The notes: generated from the letters alone by a model not told the origin. DNA of 64,000 nucleotides from Maniola hyperantus (GCF_902806685.2 NC_048544.1:15215341-15279340); one strand, 5' to 3'. Counted from the first letter of the stretch, positions 10,050 through 22,082 are shown. Numbers and translations: made by a program.

Positions 10050-10336
10050 CCCTCTTAATTGTGCACATGTCTATTAAGTTTTAACCAACGTCAGTTACGA
10101 TAACCAATGGTTGTAAAACCGGCCCTACAACGTACCTATGTAACGAGATGAAACCCAGCCGTTTTATTTCCAGCCGGCGGCGAACCGATATTTATTCAGT
10201 CTAGTGACCGTTAAATTGTGTGCGGGTAACGTAGGGATTTTCAAACCTTTTTGCGACATTTTGTATCTTCTTATCTAAATCTAAATATTTAAAAACAGGC
10301 CGAATCGAGAACCACCTCCTTTTTTGAAGTCGGTTA
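10050..10336. other. Unassigned stretch
   Basis: No gene. A short AGAACCACCTCCTTTTTTGA piece near 10,309-10,330 is the reverse of the GGAGGAGGTTCTC motif found in the A copy at 7,812. Confidence 0.45.
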
Positions 10337-10389
10337 AAAAGGAAAAGGTGACTGCCTGACTGATCTATCAACTAGATAGACTCAATAGA
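10337..10389 (+). repeat. B repeat head
   Basis: AAAAAGGAAAAGGTGACTGC plus CTGACTGATCTATCAAC, cut off where SINE E begins. Confidence 0.6.
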
Positions 10390-10560
10390 GCCTCAATAGG
10401 TAAAGCCGGTAAAGGAGTGGACTGAAAACCGAAAGGTCGACGGTTTAAACCCCGCCCGTTGCACTATTGTCGTACCTACTCCTAGCACAAGCTTGACGCT
10501 TAGTTGGAGAGGAAAGGGGAATATTAGTCATTTAACATGGCTAATATTCTTTTTAAAAAA
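10390..10560 (+). mobile_element. SINE E
   Basis: tRNA-derived SINE: A-box region CTCAATAGGTAAAGCCGG, anticodon-arm-like GGACTGAAAACCGAAAGGTC, B box GACGGTTTAAACCCC, then the body CTAGCACAAGCTTGACGCTTA and ATATTCTTTTTAAAAAA end. The anticodon loop CTGAAAA reads GAA, as in tRNA-Phe. Confidence 0.8.
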
Positions 10561-10972
10561 ACCGGCCAAGTGGGAGTCAGGCTCGCGCAATGAGGGTTCC
10601 GTACTACAGTCGTATTTTTTCGACATTTTGCACGATAATTCAAAAACTATGATGCATAAAAATCTGTTTTAGAATGTACAGGTGAAGACCTTTCATATGA
10701 TACCCCACTTGTATAGTCACTCACTTCGAAAGTTGAAAATACTAATTATTAGTTCATCATGACCACAATTTAATTTTTTTTGTGTGATCTAACCCTAAAT
10801 TCACGGTTTTCAGATTTTTCCCCAAATGACACCTATAAGATCTACCTACCTGCCAAATTTCATGATTCTAAGTCAACGGGAAGTACCCTGTAGGTTTCTT
10901 GACAGACAGACAGACAACAAAGTAATCCTATAAGGGTTCCGTTTTTCCTTTTGAGGTACGGAACCCTAAAAA
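10561..10972 (+). repeat. A repeat, full length
   Basis: Starts ACCGGCCAAG directly at the A tail of SINE E and ends GGAACCCTAAAAA. Confidence 0.85.
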
Positions 10973-11130
10973 CTCAAACCACTGGACTGGCTGAAATTTG
11001 CATTTATATCTGGGTTTTTGGGTCACAAATGAAGAAATATGTATGTGTATCGGGATTTCTGGAAATTCAACCCCCACCTCGATTTTCTGAATTCCACCCG
11101 AGCGAAGCCGGGGCGGGTCAGCTAGTTCTG
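10973..11130 (+). repeat. Repeat tail ending in CGGGTCAGCTAGTT
   Basis: Starts CTCAAACCACTGGACTGGCT and ends CCGAGCGAAGCCGGGGCGG, GTCAGCTAGTT. Related in layout to B and C but a distinct family. Confidence 0.5.
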
Positions 11131-11304
11131 TATGTCTGAATTCATAATGCGTAATTACTTAGACACAATTTGCTTAAAGAAGTAGCACAGTGGTGTTAAA
11201 TCTATTCGATCATTACCACTCTTGTTGATTTTCTTTAAAAATGGCCTTCGATTATCGTAAAGCGTGATCCGTCCAAATGAACTGTGACAACAAGTTATAC
11301 CTAT

Positions 11305-11890
11305 AGACAGAGAGCCAGCGCGTGTCAGACCTTCGTTATTTTATAACTGCTGAAAGCATAAATTACTAAGCTACAGGCTTAGTTGGCTGTGGCTGAAAGT
11401 TTATCTGCGTATTGTCGCCAACACAGGGAGGAACATTTGTTTGGATGTTTGTTTGGATCTTGGTGGCTTTGGGAGATAACAGGTAATAAAGGTGTGAAAA
11501 ACCTTACATCAAAGTATAGTCATTTTTTTTTAATTTTCTTCGAAATAGTATTAGAAACCACGTTATGCATTGCCAGACACTTAGTTTCGTGGCAACCCCA
11601 TCCCAGCCACCCTTAAATTTCAAGGGTGTCTGGCAGCGGGTTGCCACCATACTGAGTGTCTGGCAATGCATGACGTGATTTCTAATACTATTCTGAAGAA
11701 AATATGAAAAAAATTGACTTTATAGTATGACGTAACATTTTTTTTCCAGCTTTAAAACCTGTTATCTCTCAAAGCCACCATGATACAAACTTCATAGTCG
11801 CTAATCGTTCCTCCCTGTGTTGGGGACAATATTTAAATAAACTTTCAGCTTTTATAAAATAACGAAGCCCTAGCACGCGCTGGCTCTTAG
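11305..11890. mobile_element. Fold-back element L, near-complete palindrome
   Basis: About 586 bp, almost wholly palindromic: AGAGCCAGCGCGTGTCAGAC, CTGAAAGTTTATCTGCGTAT, ACACAGGGAGGAACATT and ATTGCCAGACACTTAG on the left all return in reverse on the right. The centre is CCCTTAAATTTCAAGGG near 11,610. One arm contains a 30-bp interruption (around 11,358-11,390). Non-coding; the 77-aa open frame lies in an arm. TSD unclear. Confidence 0.8.
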
Positions 11891-12260
11891 TCCATAATAT
11901 ATCAATGTTTAACGATCGTGACAACTGACGTTAGACGTGTGTTTATTATTCGACTGTTCAAAAAACGAGTGTAATGTTTTCGGGGTTCATGTATGTGAGT
12001 TTGTTTATTCCACTATAACTCCTAAATGCCTGAACAGATTTGGATGTATGGGGTATCGTTAGAATCCTTACATCACCCCGAGTAAGTTTGGCTACAATTT
12101 TTTTGAAAAAAATTCGCATGAAATTGAAAATTCGTTTGGCGCAAAATTTCAAATGTAGAAAGAAACTTTTACTTTTAGTTCGTTTTTCGGCAGGAGTTTT
12201 TAATTTTTTAAATTAAGACTTGTTTAGAAAAGTTATTCGTAGCAAACGTAAGTACTTTTA
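11891..12260. other. Unassigned stretch
   Basis: No recognised gene. The sequence around 11,982-12,140 (TTTGTTTATTCCACTATAAC onward) looks like an old repeat but has no second copy here. Confidence 0.4.
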
Positions 12261-12358
12261 GTTAGAGACAGGGCGAGATGGCAATCGGGGTGGGGACGCG
12301 TCGCTCAGCCGCGCAGCCTCCACGCTACCCCGATTGCCATCTCGACCTGTCGCATAAG
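12261..12358. mobile_element. MITE G, minimal 98-bp copy
   Basis: Consists of little more than its ends: GGCGAGATGGCAATCGGGGT on the left, ACCCCGATTGCCATCTCGAC with CTGTCGC on the right, around a short GC-rich loop (GACGCGTCGCTCAGCCGCGC). Confidence 0.8.
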
Positions 12359-12424
12359 TAGTTTTTTCTCGTTGGAATCTGTCAAACTCAATGCTTGTAG
12401 ACGCGTTCTAAGAATATAAAAAAA

Positions 12425-12486
12425 CCGACGGACGGACGGACATGGCGAAACTATAAGGGTTCCTTGTTTACTACGGAACCCTAAAA
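12425..12486 (+). repeat. A-like tail
   Basis: CGACGGACGGACGGACATGG then ATAAGGGTTCCTTG and ACGGAACCCTAAAAA. Only the 3' end of an A or O repeat. Confidence 0.55.
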
Positions 12487-12597
12487 ATTAACATGCTTGT
12501 CTTTGGTTTTACAAATTTTTATAAAATTGTGCAGCAGTTTTAAAGTTCCACGGGCACAAAGGTCAGGTCGCAGTGACGGGTTAAATTAATAAAAAAA

Positions 12598-12744
12598 ACG
12601 GCCAAGTGCGAGTCAGGCTCGCGCAATGAGGGTTCCGTACTACAGTCGTATTTTTTCGACATTTCGCAGGATAATTCAAAAACTATGATACATAAAAATA
12701 AATAAAAATCTGTTTTAGAATGCACAGGTGAAGACCTTTCATAT
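12598..12744 (+). repeat. A repeat, left part (split by LTR element)
   Basis: Starts at ACGGCCAAGTGCGAG and stops in CCTTTCATAT. The remainder resumes as ATATGATACCCCAC at 21,795. Joining the two parts with one ATAT removed gives a normal-length A copy, which proves the insertion. Confidence 0.9.
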
Positions 12745-12997
12745 TATAAACAACTTAACCTCCAATCCGGGTTTATTAGTCTTGGGATGACCCTAGTATG
12801 AATCAAACGCAGTTCCAATGTCCACAGTCTTATATTCAGGTACACTTGTCACATCCACTTAGTTTATATCTAGCTTAATTAATCACCTAGTACTTATATC
12901 TCGCTTAATTACTTTTATCTCGTTCCTCTTTTACTCCCGCGCGCTGTCACACCTCCACTGACGGGTGACAGATGCCAGGTTTTCTGTGTTGCCCACA
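12745..12997 (-). repeat. LTR, left copy (3' LTR of the minus-strand element)
   Basis: 253 bp from TATAAACAACTTAACC to GTGTTGCCCACA on this strand. Candidate signals in minus orientation: TATA-like GAATATAAG at 12,828-12,836 and AATAAA at 12,772-12,777, spaced as promoter and polyadenylation signal of an LTR would be. It begins TG but ends TA rather than CA. Confidence 0.9.
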
Positions 12998-15900
12998 GTC
13001 GTCCATCCTGCTCCAGATATGTCCCCATATCTGACCACTCGGCCTTCCAACCGAGGGTAATGCCCTCATACCCATAACTCAATAGGAGCAACATAGAATA
13101 CCTTAACAGTCCTATATTATAATTAATATGATTAGTATAATAATTCCTCTAACAGATCAAAGCTAACATTGTTAGATTTAACAAGTGCACAAAACAAGTG
13201 CCAATGAGACCTACAAAATACTGGTATCAATAATCATTATGTACATTGTAATCAACATCTGTAAGTCTAATTCTTATAAATACACAACAAATCACACTGA
13301 GATAAGTAAATAGTAAATACTATAAGTCATTCTGATTTAAGCTTGATATTAAGAAAATTCTATAATCTAGTTATTGTTAGTGATATACGTATACAACCAA
13401 TTCACAATAGTATAATCAAATACTGAAATCAACACAATTTATGTTAATACTTAATACAAGGAAATTATAGTGAAATCAATATGTTAATTTTTAAATATTA
13501 TTATGAACTACATATTCTTCAAGTTTGTATTTGTATTTAGTAATACGTGAATAAATATTTGCATGGCAAATGTGGCAATACTAATTATGAGAATTATAAA
13601 ACATCTTTGGTAAATTGCATTTAAAGCGAATAAAATATAATCAAACTTAAACAAAACAACAACGAGGAAAGAAAAGAAGGATAGTGAATTATCACCAACT
13701 TGAATTCTGAGTGCTAAGTACTCTATGATTTTAAACCATGTCACTATCAGTTTTCAATTAAAGTAAGTTTGTTTGCCCTTTCCTTCTTACCACTGTAATG
13801 ACATGAATTCTAATCCTACATAATGCTCTAATGCAACACAAATACAATATTTTCACTAGTATAAACATTTTAAGAGATATGGTAAGAGTGGTTGGATCCC
13901 ATTGACCATTACTAACACTTTATACAAAATTAATCACAAAGTTCTACAATATACCAATGAACCTAACTACTTCTGTAGACTTCATAATTTCTTTAAACTT
14001 AAAAATAAATTAAAAAAATATCTTATAATCCAATTTTCTCATACAATTGATGAATATTTGATATGAGTTGACCTTGATTATAATGTCTTTGTAGTGTTTC
14101 ATGAATTATCAATTGGACTATCGCGAATTGACATTTAATTATTCTCAAGTGGTACCTACTGATTGACACCGTTGAAAAAAATAATAATATTACAATATAA
14201 GTATGTAACGTAAAACAAATAATAAGAAAACAATATGCCAATCTTTAATTGCATATATGTAGTATTATACTAAGCAATATCGGTAAGTATATGAATAATG
14301 ATTGTAAAATATTTTTGCAGACCAGAAAGGCAGAGATGTCGGCACAGATATTATGTGACCATATTTTGTACTCTACTTGAATAACAATAAAAGATAATTA
14401 CCTATCAAATTGAATTATTGAATATTGAACCAATATTCTTGATGTCTACGAAATCAAGATAAATAATATGGTTAAATGTAGTTGTTATTATTAATAAGTA
14501 CTAAGATCGAAACAAACCACAATGTATTCTAAGGAGAATCCAATAATCATATTATTTCAGAAATTTAAAGAAACATGAATCCACTAATTGATAATGATAC
14601 ACAGTACAGATCACTATGAGATCTACAATGTAATCCTATATTTTCAAATAACTGAGACGACTGCCTCTGACTGTATCTCGATTGTAGTACAACAAATACT
14701 ATTATTAATATAACAAAATAAGTCACAATGATGTTAGCCAAGGTATTATTGTATTATTATAAACTCGTTACCCGTGGTGCCCCATATCATCCTTGCACTA
14801 GGGGTAGATGCATGCATAACTGCGTCTACCATAAGCCCCGTAAGTGCGATAGAGAGCGCAACAGACGGCGTTTTGTTGCCCCATTTTATTGTCTCGCAAG
14901 CAACGAGTCCTTGATGGCACTATAGACTTAATTGATGTAACATACAATAAAATCTGATTTCTGGAAACTTCCATTCTTGTACATTCTTGAGCGCGTAAGG
15001 ACGAACGATGCCAGAGACCCTCGTCCTCTTATGATAATATGGTTAACTTGAACACGGTGATTGAGGACAGACAGCACCCAACGCTGCACCAACCCAGCGT
15101 CATGCTGAGCCGTGAATTGCTGCATCGGTCACCGTTGCTTGTCTCGTGTCAGTGTGTGACAAATGAATGACAAAGATGTAGGAAATTATTTCGTGATACA
15201 TTGGTGTACTTATACGCTTTGATAACATATCAGCGATCCATACATTAATACCTAGCGAGTGAAGCAAGCAAGCCTTCGTGCGCGAACTGCTTATATAGTC
15301 TATTGGAATAGATGTTACTTGAAGTAGTATTTAAGAATTTGCTCTTTACTGTGCTGTTTCCACCAAACATCAACGTAATACAATGAGTGACTGCGAAGAT
15401 GTGCATTAACATGAACCGATATTTAGCATTTACAATCAGCATGTCATTTTAGATCTACTTTAAAGGGTCTATACAACTTCTACTACGTACCGAATTCAGC
15501 AAGACATAATTAATATATTATTACTGAATACGTCCATTATAAGAACTTTAATTTGAATTTAAGTAACCCTTGAACATTAGTAAGTATCTGCTAGAACAGG
15601 TAAAGTGATTTCCAACCATGATATCTACTTCTGTACCCCTATTCTGTAGATAAATCTATTATTATTAATAAAAAGGATACACCCTTTCCACTTGCCGACC
15701 CCGATTTAGTCTGCTTGTTTTCCATCAAATTAACTGGACTCCCTCTTGTCACCATCGCGACCCGATCAGTTGCTGAAGTTCATACTGAAGATCACCGTCC
15801 ACTCGCATCGGGATTATCGAATCAGGTTTTACCAGACTATTATTGTTCGTCATTTTTCAGACGCTTCGTCAGCCGTTTTCCAATTCGTTTGTTGGTTCTT

Positions 15901-16170
15901 ACTAGGACCAGTTTTTGTCACCGGAATACGATCCATTGTTTACGTCAGTATTGCCACCTTCCATTTGTCATTCTTGATTCCTTATTCTTAGGTTTATATT
16001 ATAGTCAATGCTGCCCTCCTTTGGCACGATTGCTACAAAATCAAAAATTTCCACTTGCTGTATGTCACAATTGGGACATGAATTAAATTTTCCAATAACA
16101 ATATGTCTCATTTGGAACATATAAAATAGACAACCTTTGACACAATTGGGACAAGGTATATTACATAAAC
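12998..16170 (-). other. LTR element interior, part 1: no coding found
   Basis: About 3.2 kb, AT-rich. The longest frames (13,508-13,744 and 14,023-14,241 on the minus strand; 15,715-16,086 on the plus strand) have no domain I recognise. A GC-richer patch at about 14,770-15,170 could be an old insertion. Next to the left LTR the inverted motif ATATGTCCCCATAT and CGGCCTTCCAACCGAG lie at 13,017-13,056. No splice or catalytic motif stands out. Confidence 0.5.
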
Positions 16171-17160
16171 TATTCTCAGCAATTACCGCTTATCACACCA
16201 GGAATAAGTCCATACATAAGTCGGTATTCTTTTCTCCCATTTGCCACTTGGTTCATCATAAAATATTCTCAGGAATCGCCGCTTATCACACCAGGAATAA
16301 GTCCATACATAAGTCGGTATTCGTTTCCCTTATTTGCTTGTTGGGTTATCATAAAATATTCTCAAGAATCACCGCTTATCTCACCAGGAATAAGTCCATA
16401 CATAAGTCGGTATTCTTTTCTCTCATTTGCCGGTTGGTTCATCATAAAATATTCTCAGGAATCACCGCTCATCACACCAGGAATAAATCCATACATAAGT
16501 CGGTATTCTTTTCAACTATTCTCAGGAATCACCGCTTATCGCACCAGGAATAAGTCCATACATAAGTCGGTATTCGTTTCCCTGATTTGCTTATTAGGTT
16601 ATCATAAAATACTCTCAAGAATCACCGCTTATCACACCAGGAATAAATCCATACATAAGTCGGTATTCTTTTCAACTATACTCAGGAATCACCGCTTATC
16701 GCACCAGGAATAAGTCCATACATAAGTCGGTATTCGTTTCACTTATTTGCTTGTTAGGTTATCATAAAATACTCTCAAGAATCACCGCTTATCACACCAG
16801 GAATAAATCCATACATAAGTCGGTATTCTTTTCAACTATACTCAGGAATCACCGCTTATCGCACCAGGAATAAGTCCATACATAAGTCGGTATTCGTTTC
16901 ACTTATTTGCTTGTTAGGTTATCATAAAATACTCTCAAGAATCACCGCTTATCACACCAGGAATAAGTCCATACATAAGTCGGTATTCTTCTCTCTTATT
17001 TGCTCCTTAGGTTATCATAAAATACTCTCAAGAGTCACCGCTTATCACACTAGGAATAAGTCCATACATAAGTCGGTATTCTTTTCAGATATTCTCAGGA
17101 ATCACCGCTTATCGCACCAGGAGTAAGTCCATACATAAGTCGGTATCCTTTTCTCTCATT
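16171..17160. repeat. 12-unit minisatellite with 93/67-bp alternation
   Basis: Units start at 16171, 16264, 16357, 16450, 16517, 16610, 16677, 16770, 16837, 16930, 17023 and 17090, each opening TATTCTCAGGAATCACCGC or TACTCTCAAGAATC and carrying AAGTCCATACATAAGTCGG. Long units are 93 bp, short ones 67 bp because the ATTTGCTTGTTAGGTTATC segment is missing. Units 4-5, 6-7 and 8-9 form 160-bp dimers, the last two pairs nearly identical. Since 93 is a multiple of three, the first long units give a 138-codon frame with the repeating motif HTRNKSIHKSVFF. The frame is lost at the first 67-bp unit, so it is a periodicity artefact, not a protein. Confidence 0.9.
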
Positions 17161-20100
17161 CACTAGTTGTCAGTTTGTTTAGAGTCTAAAAATAATAATC
17201 ACATTCATAACAATGACACGTTATATCATAACAATATTAAACACCATTTATTTTATTTTTTTAATTCGCTTCCTCAAGACAGCCACCAGAAGCGATTATT
17301 TGTGTACAGTCAATAGAATGAATATTATAGTGTCAACGGTTATGGCAAACCCGCTAAGTGTTTGCTCCCTTAATACCTCATTTGATTAATCTTCTTCTTA
17401 ATTTGCTTTATGGCTTTTAGTAATTTGATTAATGATTTGAAAGACTAGTTATCGAGACTACTGAACTCAATACTCAAATCGATATTCTCAACTATTTGTG
17501 GGGTATCTACAGTAGTAAACATCTTTAGTTCACCGTGGGCTCTACCGCGGTTGTTTGACAGCTACAATGTCACGATCGCAATCATCTCTGATTGGTTAAT
17601 GCTCGCTCACTATTGGCCACAATGCATTGTTGCAACAAGAATCGCACAAATTCAGCCAATCAGAACAATAATGATTGATGCAGGTTTTAGACAATTGCCC
17701 TACGTGTAATGTCTGCAAGTGATAATAATTGTGCAACTCGTTTGAAATTTTAATATAATTTAAGGGCACACACACAAGAGAGCAATCCGTCTTTTGTTTA
17801 TAATAATTATATTAATAATTTATTTATTTAGTAAAAATATGCATCTCATAAGCTCCTTTTTCCAAAGTCAAATAGCTAGTCAAAATTTGGGCAGTAAAAG
17901 TAGGGAATCCGTTTCTCCACTATTTATCCGATGGGGCTTGCAAGGTTAAGATTTACACTTCTCTGTATACTGACAATTTCATTTCTTATTTCAAATCTAA
18001 ACCTAAGTCAGAGATCGAATTATTCGTGCATTATTTATACCCGAGAAACAACGATATGATAAAATTATGTGTTAGTAGGCTATATAAAGAAATTGAGCTA
18101 TATATAGTATAATACAACAATCCAGACCCTGTAATACATAACATTGCCACAGTCATTGCCACTTCATTTAATAACACCTTCGTAACTCTCTTTTGTTATT
18201 AGAGACACATGTTTCAAAGTTTCCTTTACTCGTACATAAAAATTGAACTTCGTAACTTAGTATTTCTTTCTAATTTCTATTATTACAGCAGATAGTATTA
18301 TCTATTAAGTTGGTAAGCCAATCCAATAATAACAACAGTAAATAATTTATGATGTACTTGGTAGTTAACCTGTTGTTCAGTGCGTGTTTTTCCGAGGTAG
18401 TAAGTACCTAAAGGCTTTGATTTATGGTAGCAGATTGTACAACAAGGGCACCAAACAAGCCACTTGAGCCGAGTTATAAACACTGCTTTTCACTTCGATT
18501 GCGAGGAAATGTAACAATAATATTACTATAAGTACATATCTATAGATTGTCCGAAAAGAGTAGGGATTAAATGAGGGTGCTGTAATGAGTTTGTAGGTAT
18601 AGGTCGCAACCTCAATACAAGTGCAAAAGTTCACTGGTACCATAGAAATTACATACATTCTTTTTCATCCATATGTCATTCAGAGAGACTGTTGTTTACC
18701 TATAAATACCTTGTGCATAACAGCATGAAACGCACTTTAGTCCTCTTATAGCCAGCGTAAAATAGAACCTTACGAGCATGAGAAGTGGAAACGTATTTTC
18801 ATTTTATTATTATTTTTATTTTCCGAATTCTAAAAATCACGAATGCATGTCATCTATTAGTATAAGAGGATGTCAGCTACTAGTGACTTTATATGAATGT
18901 GATAGCTCATATAATTTTACCTTTTTAATTATAAAACTCTAAGAACATTTGAAAGAACCACTGTTAGTTATGCTGATAAATAAATATTTTAATTCAATTC
19001 CATTTATTTATTTTCATCTGATCTGATCAGTTAAATTCACTTTAGGTTAATATAATAATGATTCAATTCATTTTCCTTTCATAACCTCACCTCTCCTTAA
19101 ATGGTAGTTGCAGCCAATGTAATTTATAATTTTCACAAGGGTGAGCAAACGGAACAAAAGTACATACTAGCACTTAATATAAATTTTATTGGTATAAGAA
19201 TCAAATAAAATTCCAACATCCACATGGCTACTTTCGTGAGCATAAGTGGTGTATGTCTTTCTGTTTCTGGTATGTACATAGTTAGATTAATTCAAACCTG
19301 ATATTTCATACCCTATACCTACTAGGTATTCAAAGTAATCTAATAACTCTAATTTGGTCGAATAAGTAAACCTACAGATTCAAAATAGGTTCAATGTTAC
19401 CTACTTTATTTAGTGGACCAATTAATTATTTATTAGCTGATCCACCCCAGGTAGAATTTTCCAAAATCTTTTCTTTGTGTCCAGTAGTAGCTTAGTAGAG
19501 AACTCAAATCATATTTGATTATGCAGGGCCTGCGGGTTGATCTATGTCTGTCAGTACATAATACAGACTATTCAGTCGGTAGATAGGTATTAAGTGGGTG
19601 CATCTAGCAATCGACTCTATTAGTCTCCCTATCACTGTCTATCATTCTCACAACCATACCATGCCTACCATAGACCCAAATCCAAAAATCTTACATTAAA
19701 TGGTAGGTAATGAAAACACATGCACCTGACACATATTTCAGGCATTCTATCCTTAAATTGTACTAAAATATTACTATGTGTATAGTTAAGTATGTAATTA
19801 TTTAATTAAACAAGAATAACTACTCATATTGAGACTATTCAATTCAAAGTTTTAAGACTTTATTTTAGTTACTAGGTAAACTAGATTTGCTTCAATTAAC
19901 CATAGTAGTATTCAGATGTTTCTTACCTTCTTATTACTGTATTACATAACAATACCTTGAGGTTACACCCTCCATCATAATGAGGCAGCCCGGGATAGCT
20001 TTTTTTTTTCTTTTGTATCATTATAACAGGCCTCACACCAAGAGTTACTGTGTTCTTATCCGATCCATGCAGGTACATGACTGCTTCTAATCACAACTTG

Positions 20101-21541
20101 AAGGTTATGTGCACTTCTCCACCACAGATGCCGGCCAAAACCACTTGTTCATCTCACATTCGTCGACCTCATCGTCAAGTCGGGGTCACAGGGTCGTGTA
20201 CATCATCAGAAAAGTTGTCGAACATGAAAAAAATGGTAACAGTTGAATAATCTCGGAAATATTGCATTTAAGCGACACCAGTATCAAGTACATACCTACT
20301 TGATTATATCAGACCCCTGTATATAACCCAAATTTTGCACTAAAACCATTGATTGACCCATTGATGTAGATATGACCGTTGTTATTGTAAGATTATTATT
20401 TCTATTTTTAACTAAAGCACATGTACATATTTCTTTTTTTAAAATGATTGTTGAATGATTTAAATTAAGACTTGAATAAAATTATATTGTCAACATTACT
20501 TCCTAGATAGATAAAGTTATATATAAATGAGTTAAGTAGATATTATTCATTCTAAATTTTCACATTTTATTATGCTATGATAATGTACTATAGGTAATAA
20601 TTTGCACACTCAGTTATTGGTTGAATGTGTTAGATCAAAACAGATTTAAGACCAAATTGTACCACATTCTAGCAAATAAACTCTACTTTTTTATTTCTAC
20701 ACTAGCTCATGTATCAAGTACTTACCTACATAATAATCTAATTGTTTTCTTGATTCTACTTTAATATAGGTAGGTGCCTATTTGGTTTAAAGTATTTCAT
20801 ATCACTTATTACCTTATTTCGATTTTAAAATACAAGGTGTTAGTACTATGGTGCGTTGCATCCAGTCTTGAAATTAATACTAATACTACTTATAACTTCA
20901 TAGATCAAATCTAGGGCTAGGTATGTCCCTACATAATAATCCATTAAAGCGGTCAGAATAAAACTATAATCCCTTACTTTGAACTCTCAAATAAGTCATA
21001 ATGCTGATATCTACTTACTATTAATAATTATAGCCTTCACTTACACTGTTCTAAAAGTATCAATTGGTAATATTGTGACTTATCAAATACCTACTTAGGT
21101 ATTTTGATGCAGTAATCTTACATTAGGCACTCTTAATATTCACCCATGCTTTAATGAACATCCACTGTAAGAAGGTAAGTACACAGATTCACCGCTTTCA
21201 ATACAACCTATGGATGCATTGGACCCATCGACCTACGTACTTCTGCTTGTTCCAGACAGTATAAGGTGCTTTCCTCCAACCAATCTCTTGAGTAGTTGCG
21301 TTGGAGACAAGTCCTCCAACTCGACACAGGTCTACTCAAGTACTCCCAAAGTAATAGTGTAGCACCATTGCAGTTTGTATGTATTTCATATTCACTTTGT
21401 TATTCGTTCAGGTAGGTTTCTTCATATAATTTCCGATATAAGTACCTAATAAATATGTTGCTATGCGTCTTGTACAGGCACTTTTAACATCTTCCAGGAT
21501 AGACCCGCATTTTTGGGCATGAATCACATCCAATCTTCTGA
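17161..21541 (-). other. LTR element interior, part 2: no coding found
   Basis: About 4.4 kb, AT-rich, without gag-pol signatures on either strand. At about 17,533-17,702 it includes the reverse of the MITE-like core seen at 7,529-7,708 (GCTCTACCGCGGTTGTTTGA, GATTGGTTAATGCTCGCTCA, GATGCAGGTTTTAGAC). The small frames at 18,298-18,658 and 20,050-20,250 show nothing recognisable. The sequence after 21,130 leads into the presumed primer-binding end. Confidence 0.5.
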
Positions 21542-21794
21542 TATAAACAACTTAACCTCCAATCCGGGTTTATTAGTCTTGGGATGACCCTAGTATGAAT
21601 CAAACGCAGTTCCAATGTCCACAGTCTTATATTCAGGTACACTTGTCACATCCACTTAGTTTATATCTAGCTTAATTAATCACCTAGTACTTATATCTCG
21701 CTTAATTACTTTTATCTCGTTCCTCTTTTACTCCCGCGCGCTGTCACACCTCCACTGACGGGTGACAGATGCCAGGTTTTCTGTGTTGCCCACA
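21542..21794 (-). repeat. LTR, right copy (5' LTR of the minus-strand element)
   Basis: Identical by eye to 12,745-12,997 over all 253 bp and followed directly by the second ATAT. In minus orientation this is the copy that would drive transcription leftwards. Confidence 0.9.
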
Positions 21795-22082
21795 ATATGA
21801 TACCCCACTTGATATACTTATCTAACTTAGAAAATTGAAAATACTAATTATTAGTTCACGACCACAATTTAATTTTTTTGTGTGATCTAACCCTAAATTC
21901 ACGGTTTTCAGATTTTCCCCCAAATGTCAGCTATAAGATCTACTTACCTGCCAAATTTCATGATTCTAGGTCAACGGGAAGTACCCTGTAGGTTTCTTGA
22001 TAGACAGACAGACAGACAGACAGACAACAAAGTGATCCTATATGGGTTCCGTTTTTCCTTTTGAGGTACGGAACCCTAAAAA
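21795..22082 (+). repeat. A repeat, right part (split by LTR element)
   Basis: Continues the A copy from 12,744: ATATGATACCCCACTTGATA to GGAACCCTAAAAA, with (GACA)n near 22,003-22,026. Confidence 0.9.

Larger units (their letters stand above)
12745..21794 (-). mobile_element. Non-autonomous LTR retrotransposon, 9,050 bp
   Basis: Two 253-bp direct repeats that look identical base for base bound 8,544 bp of internal DNA, and the target ATAT is duplicated on either side. On the minus strand the LTR starts TGTGGGCAACACAG and contains a TATA-like GAATATAAG and an AATAAA. Just before the left LTR in that orientation lies a purine-rich GGAGCAGGATGGA, a candidate polypurine tract. Downstream of the right LTR a TGG (TGGATGTGATTC, about 9 nt in) could begin a primer binding site. 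No gag, protease, reverse transcriptase or integrase motif is visible and no frame exceeds about 140 codons, so it must depend on another element. Length and lack of coding resemble the large derivatives called LARDs in plants. A 4-bp duplication suits the Ty3/gypsy group, but this is inference. Confidence 0.85.

Noticed and set aside
13508..14241. Hydrophobic minus-strand frames near the 3' end of the LTR element, where an env gene could lie
   Set aside because: Short, separated by stops, and without signal peptide, cleavage or fusion features; AT-rich composition explains the hydrophobicity.
15715..16086. 123-codon frame inside the LTR element
   Set aside because: Lies antisense to the element's inferred direction, has an equally open overlapping frame (15,746-15,991), and shows no gag, pol or env signature.
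16137..16553. 138-codon frame with repeating HTRNKSIHKSVFF motif
   Set aside because: It follows the 93-bp minisatellite period (31 codons) and breaks at the first 67-bp unit; no start context, no partner frame and no known family.
20050..20250. 66-codon frame with Cys/His pairs suggesting a zinc knuckle
   Set aside because: The Cys and His residues do not fit CX2CX4HX4C or any other zinc-binding spacing, and the strand is opposite to the element.
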